Source: Sharpea azabuensis DSM 18934 (lineage in GTDB: Bacteria; Bacillota_I; Bacilli_A; Erysipelotrichales; Coprobacillaceae). From it: a DNA stretch of 44,065 bases. Under the pieces are notes generated by a model. That model did no database searches, had not been told where the DNA came from, and saw nothing but the letters and a program-made list of their open reading frames with translations. The position numbers were made by a program, and so were the translations under genes. Below, one piece after another: positions 1-7,898 of this stretch (positions are counted from its first letter, which is position 1; every line of letters starts with the position of its first letter). Location: NCBI RefSeq assembly GCF_000702165.1, contig NZ_JNKU01000023.1, positions 1-44,065 of the forward strand, in the 5' to 3' direction.

Positions 1-276
1 TTTTGTTGCCAGTTCGTCCGGTGACAGTCCGTTCTGTACATAATCCTGAACGACCATATCTTTGAATTCTTTTGAGTAAGATGAATTTCTTTCTTTAGGC
101 TTGAGAGCTTCTTGCCCGTTAGCTTTATAGAGATTCGACCATTCACGTATTCTGTTGTCACCATTTTTCCCCATATCTAATTCAAAGGCAATATCAACTG
201 CTGATTTCTTTCCTGACTGATAATCCAGTACAGCCTGAAGTTTCTGTTCAAATGTATATTTTGCTTTTCTTCCCAT
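1..276 (-). CDS. IS3-family transposase OrfA, partial at the window edge
   Basis: The minus strand reads 92 codons from ATG at 276 and runs off the window start. The product begins MGRKAKYTFEQKLQAVLDY and shows the helix-turn-helix layout of the IS3/IS150 OrfA subunit, which binds the IS ends. Only OrfA's N-terminal part is present, and OrfB would lie outside. Upstream (284..344) two arms ending CCCCTAAA and TTTAGGGG pair around a GTACTG core, as expected for an IS terminus. The outer end is probably near 350. The family assignment rests on this pattern alone. Confidence 0.75.
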   Translation of the reverse strand, partial: MGRKAKYTFEQKLQAVLDYQSGKKSAVDIAFELDMGKNGDNRIREWSNLYKANGQEALKPKERNSSYSKEFKDMVVQDYVQNGLSPDELATK

Positions 277-283
277 AATAAAA

Positions 284-344
284 CCCCCTAAAAGCAGGGC
301 AGTACATTTTGTGTATTTGTACTGTCTACCTTTAGGGGATCATA
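284..344. repeat. Inverted repeat at the IS3-like terminus
   Basis: CCCCTAAA near 285 and TTTAGGGG near 343 are the outer ends of two arms of about 20 bp with a few mismatches. They meet around GTAC/GTACTG. The structure lies directly upstream of the OrfA start and probably marks the IS end. Confidence 0.5.
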
Positions 345-364
345 TCAGTTCCACCTCTTTTAGA

Positions 365-392
365 AAAAGAAAAAAGTCTTGTTTCCAAGACT
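365..392 (-). terminator. Minus-strand intrinsic terminator, probably of tRNA-Trp before ICE insertion
   Basis: A 7-bp stem (375..381 with 386..392) and a TTTC loop are followed on the minus strand by a run of T (365..374). No minus-strand gene lies to its right inside the ICE. Just beside it is the 12-bp repeat matching the tRNA-Trp 3' end, so it would be the tRNA terminator once the ICE is excised. Confidence 0.65.
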
Positions 393-395
393 CAT

Positions 396-407
396 AATCA
401 ACTGGCA
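396..407. other. attL candidate: 12-bp direct repeat of the tRNA-Trp 3' end
   Basis: AATCAACTGGCA occurs here and at 39934..39945. In minus orientation the right copy is the last five bases of tRNA-Trp plus seven flanking bases. The left copy lies between a displaced terminator and the first ICE gene, which fits an ICE border. Confidence 0.6.
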
Positions 408-460
408 CCTAATGATACTCCAAAACTAAAAAAAGAAAAGCAATATGCACAAGAAGGCGA

Positions 461-489
461 AGGGCTCCCGTAGAAGGGAGCCCTTTTTT
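461..489 (+). terminator. Intrinsic terminator or attenuator at the ICE left end
   Basis: GGGCTCCC (462..469) pairs perfectly with GGGAGCCC (476..483), followed by six T (484..489). The next reading frame starts three bases later, at 492. Its only ribosome-site-like bases (GAAGGGA, 474..480) lie in the loop and right arm. The hairpin therefore stops transcription coming from attL and may also hide the start. Confidence 0.75.
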
Positions 490-491
490 CG

Positions 492-1577
492 ATGGAAGAG
501 AAGACAATTACGGAGTGGCTGGACAGCACGGCAAGCGAAGGAACATATGTTGAATACAGCACTATTGGAAGGGAAGAGCTGATGGCGTTCCTGGAGGAGA
601 GAAAGGTTCACAGCGTATTCAGCAACTATGAGGAGCTGATCGAGAAGCAGGTGGCCTACAAGGATGATCATCTTGCCAACTACAGGAAGAAGAGAGCAAC
701 AGGAAAGACGTACAAGAACATCTACGCACACAGGCTGACAGTCATGCTGCCAACGGTGCTGCCCCGCGGGATTGCATATGCGGATCTCATCCGCAGTTTC
801 CTGTACAGATTCGATATCAAGATCAGGGAAAGGAACCTGCTGTGGGTCTTCAGCCTCAGTCACTCGCTGACAAAGTGCACGGCAGACATCATCCTCTTCA
901 GCAGGCCGTTCAGGGAGAGCGCTGATGAGTATGAGAGATACGAGCATGACTACTGGTGGAATCCTGAGACGGAGACAAGGGGACATGCCTACAGCGAAGG
1001 CAACATCCGCCTTCGCAAGAGGGGGGAAATCAAGCTAGACAAGGACGGCAACCCCATCAAGAAGAAGCATAGGGATGTCTCGTCTACCGAATGCCGCATC
1101 TTCAAGTATGCCGGCGTATCCGGCTTCAAGAAGCTCTTCTCCTATGCCCGCGAAGTCCTCAGGGAGACGCTGAAGAACATGATTGCTGACCAGTATGCAG
1201 GCAACTGCCATTACTTCAAGCTCGTACGCTTCAAGAAGGGTCAGAAGAAGTCAACGCTCTACAAGAAGATACTGAGGAATGACATTATCAGGGACATGAA
1301 CAGACGCCTAGCTGCGCTGTTCGATCGCTTTTCCAAAGGCGGGCTTGATGAGGACGAATACCTGTCAGTCGAGCTCAGGAGAACGATCCAGAAGATACGT
1401 TCGAGACTTTACGATAAACAGGCAAGCATTGACGGCGTGACGCTCTGCCTGGGGTACAACATCCAGTGGAACACCTACAAGGCCAACATGGAGTCACTTA
1501 GGCAGTGCCTTGACGGCTATCTCAATGAGCTGGACGCCAGATGCAATGCCGTGGTGAGGGAATGGTATGAGCTGTAA
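492..1577 (+). CDS. Conserved-looking ICE protein, possibly relaxase-like without the His motif
   Basis: 361 aa, basic, with no membrane segment. I do not recognise the family with confidence. Residues about 78-140 run HRLTVMLPTVLP...DLIRSFL...LLWVFSLSHSL...ADIILFSRPF. This echoes the strand-helix-strand core of MobA/MobL relaxases (H-x-h-h-x-L-P ... N-P-H-A-H-h-h-h-x-x-R-P), but the metal-binding His pair is replaced by C-T-A-D. It could be an inactive paralogue or an unrelated protein. The ATG at 492 is the first in frame (a stop precedes at 471). ATG 582, with GAAGGGA about eight bases upstream, is an alternative start. It is first in the element, twelve bases before the next small gene. 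Confidence 0.6.
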   Translation: MEEKTITEWLDSTASEGTYVEYSTIGREELMAFLEERKVHSVFSNYEELIEKQVAYKDDHLANYRKKRATGKTYKNIYAHRLTVMLPTVLPRGIAYADLIRSFLYRFDIKIRERNLLWVFSLSHSLTKCTADIILFSRPFRESADEYERYEHDYWWNPETETRGHAYSEGNIRLRKRGEIKLDKDGNPIKKKHRDVSSTECRIFKYAGVSGFKKLFSYAREVLRETLKNMIADQYAGNCHYFKLVRFKKGQKKSTLYKKILRNDIIRDMNRRLAALFDRFSKGGLDEDEYLSVELRRTIQKIRSRLYDKQASIDGVTLCLGYNIQWNTYKANMESLRQCLDGYLNELDARCNAVVREWYEL

Positions 1578-1589
1578 GGAGGAAGCCGG

Positions 1590-1790
1590 ATGATTGAGAA
1601 TGTTGTGCATAGAATTAATGAGCACGTGCTCGTGATAGAGCAGGTTGACGACATGTGGGGTACGCTTGGATTTGATGTCTTCGTGGATGAGATATACCGG
1701 GGCTCAGCCCAGTACTTAGACGAAGCACTGCGCCTGAGCAGGAGATGTTCTGGCGAGCGTCTCGCCAAGACAGATGGCAATCAGAAATAG
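1590..1790 (+). CDS. Small protein of unknown function (66 aa)
   Basis: An AAGGAGGAAG ribosome site lies seven bases before ATG 1590, and the gene follows the previous one by twelve bases, so the two are probably one operon. The product is acidic in its first half (VLVIEQVDDMWGTLGF) with a basic tail. No known domain is recognised. The AT-rich stretch after it (1798..1860) looks like a transcription boundary. Confidence 0.65.
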   Translation: MIENVVHRINEHVLVIEQVDDMWGTLGFDVFVDEIYRGSAQYLDEALRLSRRCSGERLAKTDGNQK

Positions 1791-1821
1791 CTCCATGAAT
1801 TCAATGAAAAATTAAATATAT

Positions 1822-1840
1822 AAGTAACCGAAGGTTACTT
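1822..1840. promoter_or_regulatory. Perfect 8-bp inverted repeat in an AT-rich gap
   Basis: AAGTAACC (1822..1829), GAA spacer, GGTTACTT (1833..1840). It lies between the 66-aa gene and the structured stretch. It may be an operator or a weak terminator. A T-rich but interrupted tail follows (GTCTATTTAAT). Confidence 0.4.
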
Positions 1841-1859
1841 GTCTATTTAATAGAGAAAG

Positions 1860-2390
1860 CTCTCGCTGGCCGGCAGGGCAGCCTCAGTACGGTTCCCGCT
1901 GATGCTGTCCTGCGGGCCAGCTGAGCCCGGATCACTGACAAAAGAATAGTCATGCTGACGACATTGCATGCTCAGTGTTGCTTGTCCTGGCTGCGCCATG
2001 ACGGGACTCCTAGAGGCTGATTACAGTACCTGCTTTATGCAGGATGGGTCCTTTAGCGACAAGACACTAGCCAGGGCTAGATCCACATGACAGTGGATGA
2101 CATGATGCTGGGCATGGGACAATGATACTTGCACCACGACTTATCCTTATCCTGAGTGACCTTTCCGGGACATCGCTGAGGAAGACGACAGTTGGTGCGA
2201 AGTTCCTTACGGAATCATGATGGATGCAGGCAGATTCGCCACAGGTATTGGCGGACCTGTCCCATCATATGGAGCGGCCATGTCAGGCTGCCCGTCAGCA
2301 GGAGATACCTCTTCATGAAGCATCATGTAGCCTGTCTAGCTGCAATGAATATCAATAGGCTAGGTGGTGCTTCTCAGATAAAGGAAAGGA
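1860..2390 (+). ncRNA. Large structured RNA candidate (or long 5' leader of parA)
   Basis: No convincing coding frame occupies these roughly 530 bases, but base pairing is dense. Helices I can place: 1865-1882 with 1904-1921 (18 bp, one mismatch), capped by 1885-1892/1896-1901; 1933-1938/1972-1977 enclosing 1951-1955/1966-1970; 1984-1992/2069-2077 (9 bp) enclosing 2029-2033/2039-2043; 2081-2086/2093-2098; 2101-2106/2214-2219 enclosing 2127-2136/2193-2203; 2237-2241/2249-2253 or the competing 2241-2246/2255-2260; and 2328-2333/2357-2362. TGACGGG at 1999-2005 can pair with CCCGTCA at 2291-2297, the same words that build the element's repeated hairpin. No strong terminator precedes parA, so it may be a leader. 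Length and mobile context recall ROOL/GOLLD-type large RNAs, but I cannot confirm any family. Confidence 0.5.
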
Positions 2391-2400
2391 ATGAGAAACT

Positions 2401-3288
2401 ATGAGAGTAATAAGCGTAATGAGCGAAAAAGGCGGAGTATCCAAGACTACCACGAGCGTCAATCTGGCAAAAGGGCTGAGCGACAAGGGCATGAGGGTCC
2501 TCCTGATAGATCTGGATCCTCAGGGAAATGCAACAAGATACTTCATGGACAACTACAGAAGAGTCTCAAGAAAGGAATTCATTGGGGACTTCCATCCCCA
2601 GGAAAAGGACCTCTTCAGCGTCAGCAGGGAGCTCAAGGACTTCATCTATTCACACTCGGAGGTGCAGAAGGACATCAACACCGTGCTGTCGGAAGCGGCA
2701 CTGGACAGCCCTGGAATCGTCAGGGAATGCATCATGCACACGGATGTAGGCGGGACGCTGGATGTCATCCCGTCGCTGAGACATGAGCTGATCAATACTT
2801 CAGCAGCCCTGACCGTCACCAACAGGGTGCCATTCAGCCGCCTGAAGCACGCGCTGAGGGAAGTGAGAAGGGAATATGACGTAGCAATCATAGACAATGC
2901 ACCTACCTACAACATCATAACAATCAATGCCCTGCTTGTAAGCCAGGATGTCATAATTCCTCTGCCCGTTGGCATTTCGGAGCTAGAGGGGTTTGTGACA
3001 ACCGTTGAAAACATAGAGCAGTTTGAAAGGGATCAGGACCTGTTTGACATAAGGGTTCATGTGCTTATGACGATGATCCACAGAGGAAAACGTCCGGAAC
3101 AGGATCTCTATATCAGCAAGCTGAAGGAGATCTTCCCTGAATGCCTCTACGAGACGACAATAGGCTACCAGGATTCAATAGCTTCCAGAACGGCTCAGGT
3201 GGGAAGCTTCATCCTTGACACGGACTCGAGGATCGGCGGCGATTTCCGCTCGCTGATTGAAGAAATTGGCGAAGGAGGTGAGGGATAA
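2401..3288 (+). CDS. parA: ParA-family partition ATPase
   Basis: 295 aa. Deviant Walker A KGGVSKTT at residues 10-17 with signature Lys10 and Lys15, A' motif DLDPQG at 37-42, and Walker B VAIIDNAP near 162-169: the MinD/ParA/Soj fold. Such ATPases position DNA with a ParB partner. Here the partner gene follows with a one-base overlap (TAATG), so translation is coupled. ATG 2401 is preceded by AAGGAAAGGA at a longish spacing of about eleven bases. The long structured stretch upstream may form its leader. In ICEs, ParAB can stabilise the excised circular form. Confidence 0.92.
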   Translation: MRVISVMSEKGGVSKTTTSVNLAKGLSDKGMRVLLIDLDPQGNATRYFMDNYRRVSRKEFIGDFHPQEKDLFSVSRELKDFIYSHSEVQKDINTVLSEAALDSPGIVRECIMHTDVGGTLDVIPSLRHELINTSAALTVTNRVPFSRLKHALREVRREYDVAIIDNAPTYNIITINALLVSQDVIIPLPVGISELEGFVTTVENIEQFERDQDLFDIRVHVLMTMIHRGKRPEQDLYISKLKEIFPECLYETTIGYQDSIASRTAQVGSFILDTDSRIGGDFRSLIEEIGEGGEG

Positions 3289-4133
3289 TGGATGCAGGAC
3301 TATCAGCGCTGATGCCAAAGAAGGAAAGAAAGCAGAACGGCAAGGCACGTTACATGATGATAGACCTAGATGATATCATGACCAACAGGCTCAACGAGAT
3401 GCCTATCGTCCAGATCGAGGAACTTTCGGATGCCATCGACAGGGATGGCCTCTACAGTCCTCTTGAAGTCTATCCCAATGGCGACGGGACCTATACGCTT
3501 ATAGGCGGTGAGAGACGCTATACGGCGCTCAGGGCGCTCTATGATCACGGAAGGCTTGATAATCCGGAAGTGCAGTGCTCGGTAAGGCCGAAGCCGGCAG
3601 ATGAGTACGAGGAGCTTCTTCAGATGTGCGATTCCAATATCGTCAGGGAAGATGAGAAGAGCGCAAAGCTTGGACATGTAAGGATGCTGATGAGAGCCAT
3701 TGAGCTGGCAAGCGCCTCGCAGAAACAGGAGTGGAAGAACGAAACGACCGCATACTTTGCAAATCTTGATCCAAGAAAGATAGGGACAAGGGAAATGATT
3801 GCATTCAGGATGCAGTGCTCACCTTCGACGGTCCAGAAGTACATCAATGCGATTCATGGTGACGGTAAAGAAAAACCGGAGCAGAAAGTCGCTGAAGAAA
3901 ATGGAATGGAGGAGAAGGATGCAGAAAGGGATCGCCTGAAGGAGTTCATGTCCAGAAAGAAGGATCTCTTCGAAAGAAGCGCAGGGAAGATGAGCAAGGT
4001 CCTGGGCGTGAAGTGCTCCTACAGAAATGGCAAGTTCATAATCAGCCCCTCTCAGGAGAGCTGTCAGGCATTCGCTGCTGACTACAATGCTCTTGTCCGT
4101 CAATTTGAGGCCATGGGTTCTGCTGATGAATAG
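3288..4133 (+). CDS. parB: ParB-like DNA-binding/CTPase partition protein
   Basis: 281 aa. The N-terminal ParB/sulfiredoxin fold shows LIGGERRYTALRAL at residues 71-84, the box II arginine motif for CTP binding and sliding. A helix-turn-helix region lies near 155-190 (IGTREMIAFRMQCSPSTVQKYINAI), and a charged linker and C-terminal domain follow. It overlaps parA by one base. The partner centromere is not identified. The 18-bp palindromes scattered through the element are one candidate, as with KorB operators on plasmid RK2, but this is inference. Confidence 0.9.
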   Translation: MDAGLSALMPKKERKQNGKARYMMIDLDDIMTNRLNEMPIVQIEELSDAIDRDGLYSPLEVYPNGDGTYTLIGGERRYTALRALYDHGRLDNPEVQCSVRPKPADEYEELLQMCDSNIVREDEKSAKLGHVRMLMRAIELASASQKQEWKNETTAYFANLDPRKIGTREMIAFRMQCSPSTVQKYINAIHGDGKEKPEQKVAEENGMEEKDAERDRLKEFMSRKKDLFERSAGKMSKVLGVKCSYRNGKFIISPSQESCQAFAADYNALVRQFEAMGSADE

Positions 4134-4164
4134 GAATGGCAAGGAAAAAAACAAATGCATGATG

Positions 4165-4264
4165 ATGGCAATAATAATCTCCGCAAAACGGGTGATTTAC
4201 AATTCCCCAATTCCGGGTAAGAATAAACCGCCCGAACTGGTCATTTATATATTGCCCTCATTAA
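4165..4264 (+). repeat. Long inverted repeat, copy A (about 100 bp)
   Basis: This segment matches the reverse complement of 31906..32004 with only a handful of differences. It ends TATATATTGCCCTCATTAA and is followed after six bases by leader hairpin copy 1. It is non-coding and contains short dyads (GACC/GGTC around GTTCGGG). It could be a promoter/operator cassette, a centromere or a replication/transfer site. Confidence 0.9.
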
Positions 4265-4270
4265 TACCTG

Positions 4271-4296
4271 CCTGCCCGTCAGCAGTGACGGGCAGG
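4271..4296 (+). promoter_or_regulatory. Leader hairpin copy 1 (CCCGTCA-N4-TGACGGG)
   Basis: 11-bp stem CCTGCCCGTCA/TGACGGGCAGG with a GCAG loop, ending 23 bases before ATG 4320. The outer CCTG/CAGG pairs are unique to this copy. Confidence 0.85.
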
Positions 4297-4319
4297 ACTT
4301 ACACGAAAGGAAAAGGAAA

Positions 4320-4586
4320 ATGGCAGAAAAGAAAACAAAAAGAAAAGCACACTACAAGACAAACAGATACCAGAAGGCAATGACAATCCGCGCAGATCCG
4401 ACAATGGTTGATCAGTTCAAGGAATTTGCCGATGATGCCGATATATCTCAGGGAGAGCTGTTTGAGCAGGTCTTCAGGGATTTCCTGGATCACATGCTTG
4501 TCGAGGAGGGCTACATTGACCGCATAAGGAAGCAGGCCTTTGCGAGAAGAGAAGAGGAAATGAGCGAGGAAGAAGGAAATGAGTGA
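4320..4586 (+). CDS. Small ribbon-helix-helix-like protein
   Basis: 88 aa. A basic N-terminus is followed by KAMTIRADPTMVDQFKEFADDADISQGELFEQVFRDFLD (residues about 21-59), the beta-strand plus two-helix pattern of RHH DNA-binding proteins, and then an acidic tail. It probably dimerises and binds DNA as a repressor or relaxosome/plasmid-maintenance accessory factor. An AAGGAAAAGGA ribosome site precedes ATG 4320. The last 8 bases overlap the next gene, so the two are cotranslated. Leader hairpin 1 and inverted repeat A lie directly upstream and are candidate control sites. Confidence 0.8.
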   Translation: MAEKKTKRKAHYKTNRYQKAMTIRADPTMVDQFKEFADDADISQGELFEQVFRDFLDHMLVEEGYIDRIRKQAFARREEEMSEEEGNE

Positions 4587-5268
4587 CATCTATGCAGAGC
4601 TGGACGGACATAGGTTCACAACGCCTGAGGGGCTTCAGGACTACTATGCCGGACATAGAATGACGAGATATGGCCAGTGGGAATTCACCATCAGCTTCTA
4701 TGGAAATGAATACAGCCTGAACATTCCGGAAAACCATTATGAAAGGAACTTCTTCGCCCTTGCTGCCAGCTACCTTGAGGAGAGAGGTGATGCCAGCCAG
4801 CTGCTTGATCCGGTTGACATGAAGGACCTGGATACGCTTGACAGGTGGGATCAGATGATTCTTGCAATGACCTGCTTCAGCATGAAGGGCATCTGTGACG
4901 AGCTTGGCCAGGATCCGTATTCAGCCTACCGGCAGGGATACGTGATAACGCCTGAGGAGCAGCTGGAAATGGCAGAGCGCTGTGCAGACTACGACCTGGA
5001 GAACGGGCTTGAGAACAAGCCCAGGGATGAGGTTGTTGGCGAGTACCAGGCAATGCCTGTCAGCGAGCTGGAGCAGGAGCATGAACAGAAGTATGGATAT
5101 GACTGGGCATACTCGAGAATAACGGCTGCAGCCGCCGAAGCTCTATATCTCCCCCGTGAGCTCCGGGAAAGAAGCTCATACTTCCTGACAAGAAGCACCC
5201 AGACAGTCATGAAAGAAAGACAGAAACCGAAGGGAATGACGCTCAGGAAAGGAGGATATGGACAATGA
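4579..5268 (+). CDS. ICE protein of unknown function (229 aa)
   Basis: Soluble, acidic, aromatic-rich, with no recognised domain. The N-terminus (YAELDGHRFTTPEGLQDYYAGHRMTRYGQWEFTI) is followed by helical segments and a basic C-terminus. It sits between an RHH-like gene (8-base overlap) and a Toprim gene (4-base ATGA overlap), so all three are probably made together. A role in DNA processing is plausible from position only. Confidence 0.75.
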   Translation: MSDIYAELDGHRFTTPEGLQDYYAGHRMTRYGQWEFTISFYGNEYSLNIPENHYERNFFALAASYLEERGDASQLLDPVDMKDLDTLDRWDQMILAMTCFSMKGICDELGQDPYSAYRQGYVITPEEQLEMAERCADYDLENGLENKPRDEVVGEYQAMPVSELEQEHEQKYGYDWAYSRITAAAAEALYLPRELRERSSYFLTRSTQTVMKERQKPKGMTLRKGGYGQ

Positions 5269-6569
5269 GCGATGCAACACAGAAGCAGAAGAACTATGCA
5301 AGGGTTCTTGGCATTGATCATCCTGAGAGCTATTCGAAGGATGAGCTGCGGGAGCTGATCACGCTTTACAAGAACAACCAGATCAATAATGACAACAGAA
5401 TAGAAATGAAAGCCAGGGCAGACAGCTGCAGTATTGAAATGCTGGCAGAAAGGCTGGGATACCATCTCATCAGCAAGAGAAGCTATCTCGAGATGGAGGA
5501 GCACGACAGCTGCCAGATAAGGCCCTATACCAATCGCTTCAAGCGCTGGTCAACGGGAGCATCAGGAAAGGCTGTAAGCTTTCTCATGGAGTTTGGTGAG
5601 GAGGCAACCGGAAACCGCCGGTTCAGGTCAGTGGACTATTCCATCTGCTACCTCTGCAGGCTTCTTGACAGGGAGCCGGAGCTGGCAACTGATGCCCATG
5701 CTCCTGTCCAGCTAACCGAGAGCAGGACGTCACCTGAGCTGAAGCTTCCGGAAAGAGCGGACACAGACAGGAAGGCTGTAGAATATCTTGAAGGAAGAGG
5801 CATATATGATGACGTGATCGGAAGATGGCTGGATAACGGATGGCTCTACCAGGGAGTCATGAAGGGAAGGAGCGAGAAGACAGGAAGGGAATACAGCATA
5901 GATCAGCTGGTATTCGTTTCATATGACGATGCAAGGACGGTAAAGCGCAAAATAGAGGACATGAAGCCTGTGTTTGCAAGCGTAAGAAGCATTGGAAGCC
6001 GGAAGTTCGTCCGTGATGTCGCTGGAAGTGACTATTCAAAGGGACAGATGTTCATCAATCCACTTGCAGGAACGCTGCATTTCACGAACGCCCAGGCATC
6101 CCTCGTCGTATGCGAGGCGCCTATTGACATCATGTCCGTCCAGTCCATCTTCGGCGATCTTGAATACTACAAGAGGGCGCACTACCTGTCCCTCAATGGA
6201 GTCGCAAAGCAGGAGGCGCTCTATAGCCAGCTGAGAAGACACAAGGAAATCGGCGATGTCACTGTGATGATGGATAACGATGAGGCTGGCATCAGTGCAG
6301 CCAGGGAAATCATACGGAACATACACAGGGATTTTCCCGGCCTTCACGTCAGTGCAAAGCTGCCTCCTAGCGAGGGCATGGACTGGAATGATGAGCTGCG
6401 GAACGGCTATAACAGAAAATGGAAACAGGACCTGGAAGAGTTCCTGAGCAGCAGAAACATATCCATGAAGGAATGGATTGATTCAACGGATCTGGAATCA
6501 CGCAGGCGGATTGTCCATAGGCTCATGTATCCCTTGCAGGAGAGCAGAGGGACTGCAATCAAGAGGTAA
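5265..6569 (+). CDS. DUF3991/Toprim-type protein
   Basis: 434 aa. Near residues 70-220 is a DUF3991-like region (MLAERLGYHL..., FKRWSTGASG, DRKAVEYLEGRGI). A Toprim fold follows, with LVVCEAPIDIMSVQSI (strand plus catalytic Glu) and VTVMMDNDEAG (DxD). Toprim domains coordinate Mg2+ in primases and topoisomerases. Members with this layout are common on conjugative elements and may act in priming or processing of transferred DNA. AAAGGAGGAT precedes ATG 5265, which overlaps the previous stop by four bases. No helicase part is present. Confidence 0.85.
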   Translation: MSDATQKQKNYARVLGIDHPESYSKDELRELITLYKNNQINNDNRIEMKARADSCSIEMLAERLGYHLISKRSYLEMEEHDSCQIRPYTNRFKRWSTGASGKAVSFLMEFGEEATGNRRFRSVDYSICYLCRLLDREPELATDAHAPVQLTESRTSPELKLPERADTDRKAVEYLEGRGIYDDVIGRWLDNGWLYQGVMKGRSEKTGREYSIDQLVFVSYDDARTVKRKIEDMKPVFASVRSIGSRKFVRDVAGSDYSKGQMFINPLAGTLHFTNAQASLVVCEAPIDIMSVQSIFGDLEYYKRAHYLSLNGVAKQEALYSQLRRHKEIGDVTVMMDNDEAGISAAREIIRNIHRDFPGLHVSAKLPPSEGMDWNDELRNGYNRKWKQDLEEFLSSRNISMKEWIDSTDLESRRRIVHRLMYPLQESRGTAIKR

Positions 6570-6604
6570 TATGCCTGAAAATGTAGAAGGGAAAGGATAT
6601 CATA

Positions 6605-7012
6605 ATGAACATAATCAACTTACTAGGAAGAATCGCAACAGAGGTAGAGCTTAAGACGCTTGACAATGACAGGCCTTATACGAGCTTCATCCTTGCGGTA
6701 GACTATTACAAGGTCAACACGAAATTCACAAACTTCATTGACTGCATGGCCTTCGGCAAGAATGCAGAATTCATCACGACATATCTTCATCAGGGCGATG
6801 AATTTGCATTCACGGGGCACCTCATTGGAGAGTTCAAGGAAATCGAAGGAGAGGATGGCAAGCTCAAGGGCAAGCTGGACATGCATGTTGTCGTGGACAG
6901 AAGCTATTTCACTCATGGACGGAAGAAGAAGCCTGGGCAGGCAGAGGATTCCCAGCCAAAGGAAGATGCAGTTCCTGAGCCTGATGACGCTGCCGCTGAA
7001 ATGGAGTTCTAG
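6605..7012 (+). CDS. Single-stranded DNA-binding protein (SSB-like)
   Basis: 135 aa. The N-terminal OB-fold has typical SSB words (INLLGRIATEVELK, YTSFILAVDYY, FIDCMAFGKNAEFITTYLHQGDEFAFTGHL). A short basic linker and an acidic tail ending DDAAAEMEF follow, like the SSB partner-docking tip though not identical. It would coat single strands during transfer or replication of the ICE. It lies 35 bases after the Toprim gene, with GGGAAAGGA as ribosome site. Confidence 0.85.
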   Translation: MNIINLLGRIATEVELKTLDNDRPYTSFILAVDYYKVNTKFTNFIDCMAFGKNAEFITTYLHQGDEFAFTGHLIGEFKEIEGEDGKLKGKLDMHVVVDRSYFTHGRKKKPGQAEDSQPKEDAVPEPDDAAAEMEF

Positions 7013-7149
7013 CAACAAGACAGACGCCTGGCTGGTGTCCAGCAGCAGATGATATTCAGGGCATCAGCCAGAACAAAAGACATGATATCATCATGAAATA
7101 TCACAATTTCCGCTGGCATTATGGTATGATGTAAATACAAAAAGCAACA

Positions 7150-7167
7150 CCCGTCAGCACTGACGGG
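7150..7167 (+). promoter_or_regulatory. Leader hairpin copy 2
   Basis: CCCGTCA-GCAC-TGACGGG, perfect, ending 14 bases before ATG 7182 with the ribosome site AGAAGGAGA between. A promoter-like ATTATGGTATGATG lies about 20 bases upstream. Confidence 0.85.
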
Positions 7168-7181
7168 AGAAGGAGACCATC

Positions 7182-7565
7182 ATGAAGACATTTATTGCAT
7201 TCATTATCAGGACGCTGTGGGTTGCAGCACATCTTATCGTGACACTTGCAGGCAGGCTGCTGCTCGTCTGCTTCATCATCGCCGGAGGAATCTCCCTGCT
7301 GGACATTCTCATTGGCATGACCCCCATGATCGGGGACCTTCTGACCAAGGGAGGAGGCTTCGAGCTCATCATGATATGGGTTGCGGCTGAGGCAGTCCTC
7401 TGGCTCCTGCTGGAAGGATACAAACGCTTCTTTGGCGATGTAGATGAGCTGGCAGGGTATATCAGCTTCATGCAGACAGTGAATGTCCTTCAGTCTCCCT
7501 GGTCCATCCTTAGGAAGCAGATGGCACAGGATATGACATACTACGATAATGAAAGATTTCGCTAA
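7182..7565 (+). CDS. Small membrane protein (127 aa)
   Basis: Two hydrophobic segments (about residues 12-45, LWVAAHLIVTLAGRLLLVCF, and 62-85, FELIMIWVAAEAVLWLLLE) are followed by a soluble C-terminus. No family is recognised. It follows leader hairpin 2 and precedes the VapD pair by 36 bases, so it belongs to that transcript. It may be an inner-membrane part of the transfer or maintenance module, but nothing shows which. Confidence 0.7.
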   Translation: MKTFIAFIIRTLWVAAHLIVTLAGRLLLVCFIIAGGISLLDILIGMTPMIGDLLTKGGGFELIMIWVAAEAVLWLLLEGYKRFFGDVDELAGYISFMQTVNVLQSPWSILRKQMAQDMTYYDNERFR

Positions 7566-7601
7566 GAATATGCTTATTATGAAGAAAGGAGACCATATCA
7601 T

Positions 7602-7898
7602 ATGAAAATGACAATCAGATTTGACGGAGACAAGCTGCTTGAATATGGACTGACGGAGGAGGAAGCCATGGAACCTATCAGGGAGTTCTTTGAAAGAAAG
7701 GGAATACCTGAAGTATCAGATGGCGTCTTCTTCTACAATGGTGACGGGAAGATCGGCGCTTTCAGCTGCACAGCTTCCTTTCCAGATAAGTTCCCTTATT
7801 TTCTTGACTGCGTAGAGACATGGGACTGGGACCTGGATGACCACATAGAACACTGCAAGGCAGATTTCATTGAAGTGCAAAGAGCGTATTTCTCATGA
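7602..7898 (+). CDS. Small acidic protein, candidate partner of the VapD-like RNase
   Basis: 98 aa, strongly acidic (MKMTIRFDGDKLLEYGLTEEEAMEPIREFF ... ETWDWDLDDHIEHC), with no known family. The stop overlaps the start of the VapD-like gene by four bases (ATGA), the usual spacing in toxin-antitoxin pairs. AAAGGAGA precedes ATG 7602. An antitoxin or partner role is inferred only from acidity, size and gene order. Confidence 0.75.
   Translation: MKMTIRFDGDKLLEYGLTEEEAMEPIREFFERKGIPEVSDGVFFYNGDGKIGAFSCTASFPDKFPYFLDCVETWDWDLDDHIEHCKADFIEVQRAYFS

Noticed and set aside
2192-2404. 70-aa reading frame before parA
   Set aside because: No ribosome site, odd composition, and it lies inside the densely paired stretch, overlapping the parA start.
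2391-2786. 131-aa frame overlapping parA
   Set aside because: Out-of-frame shadow of parA, which has clear motifs.
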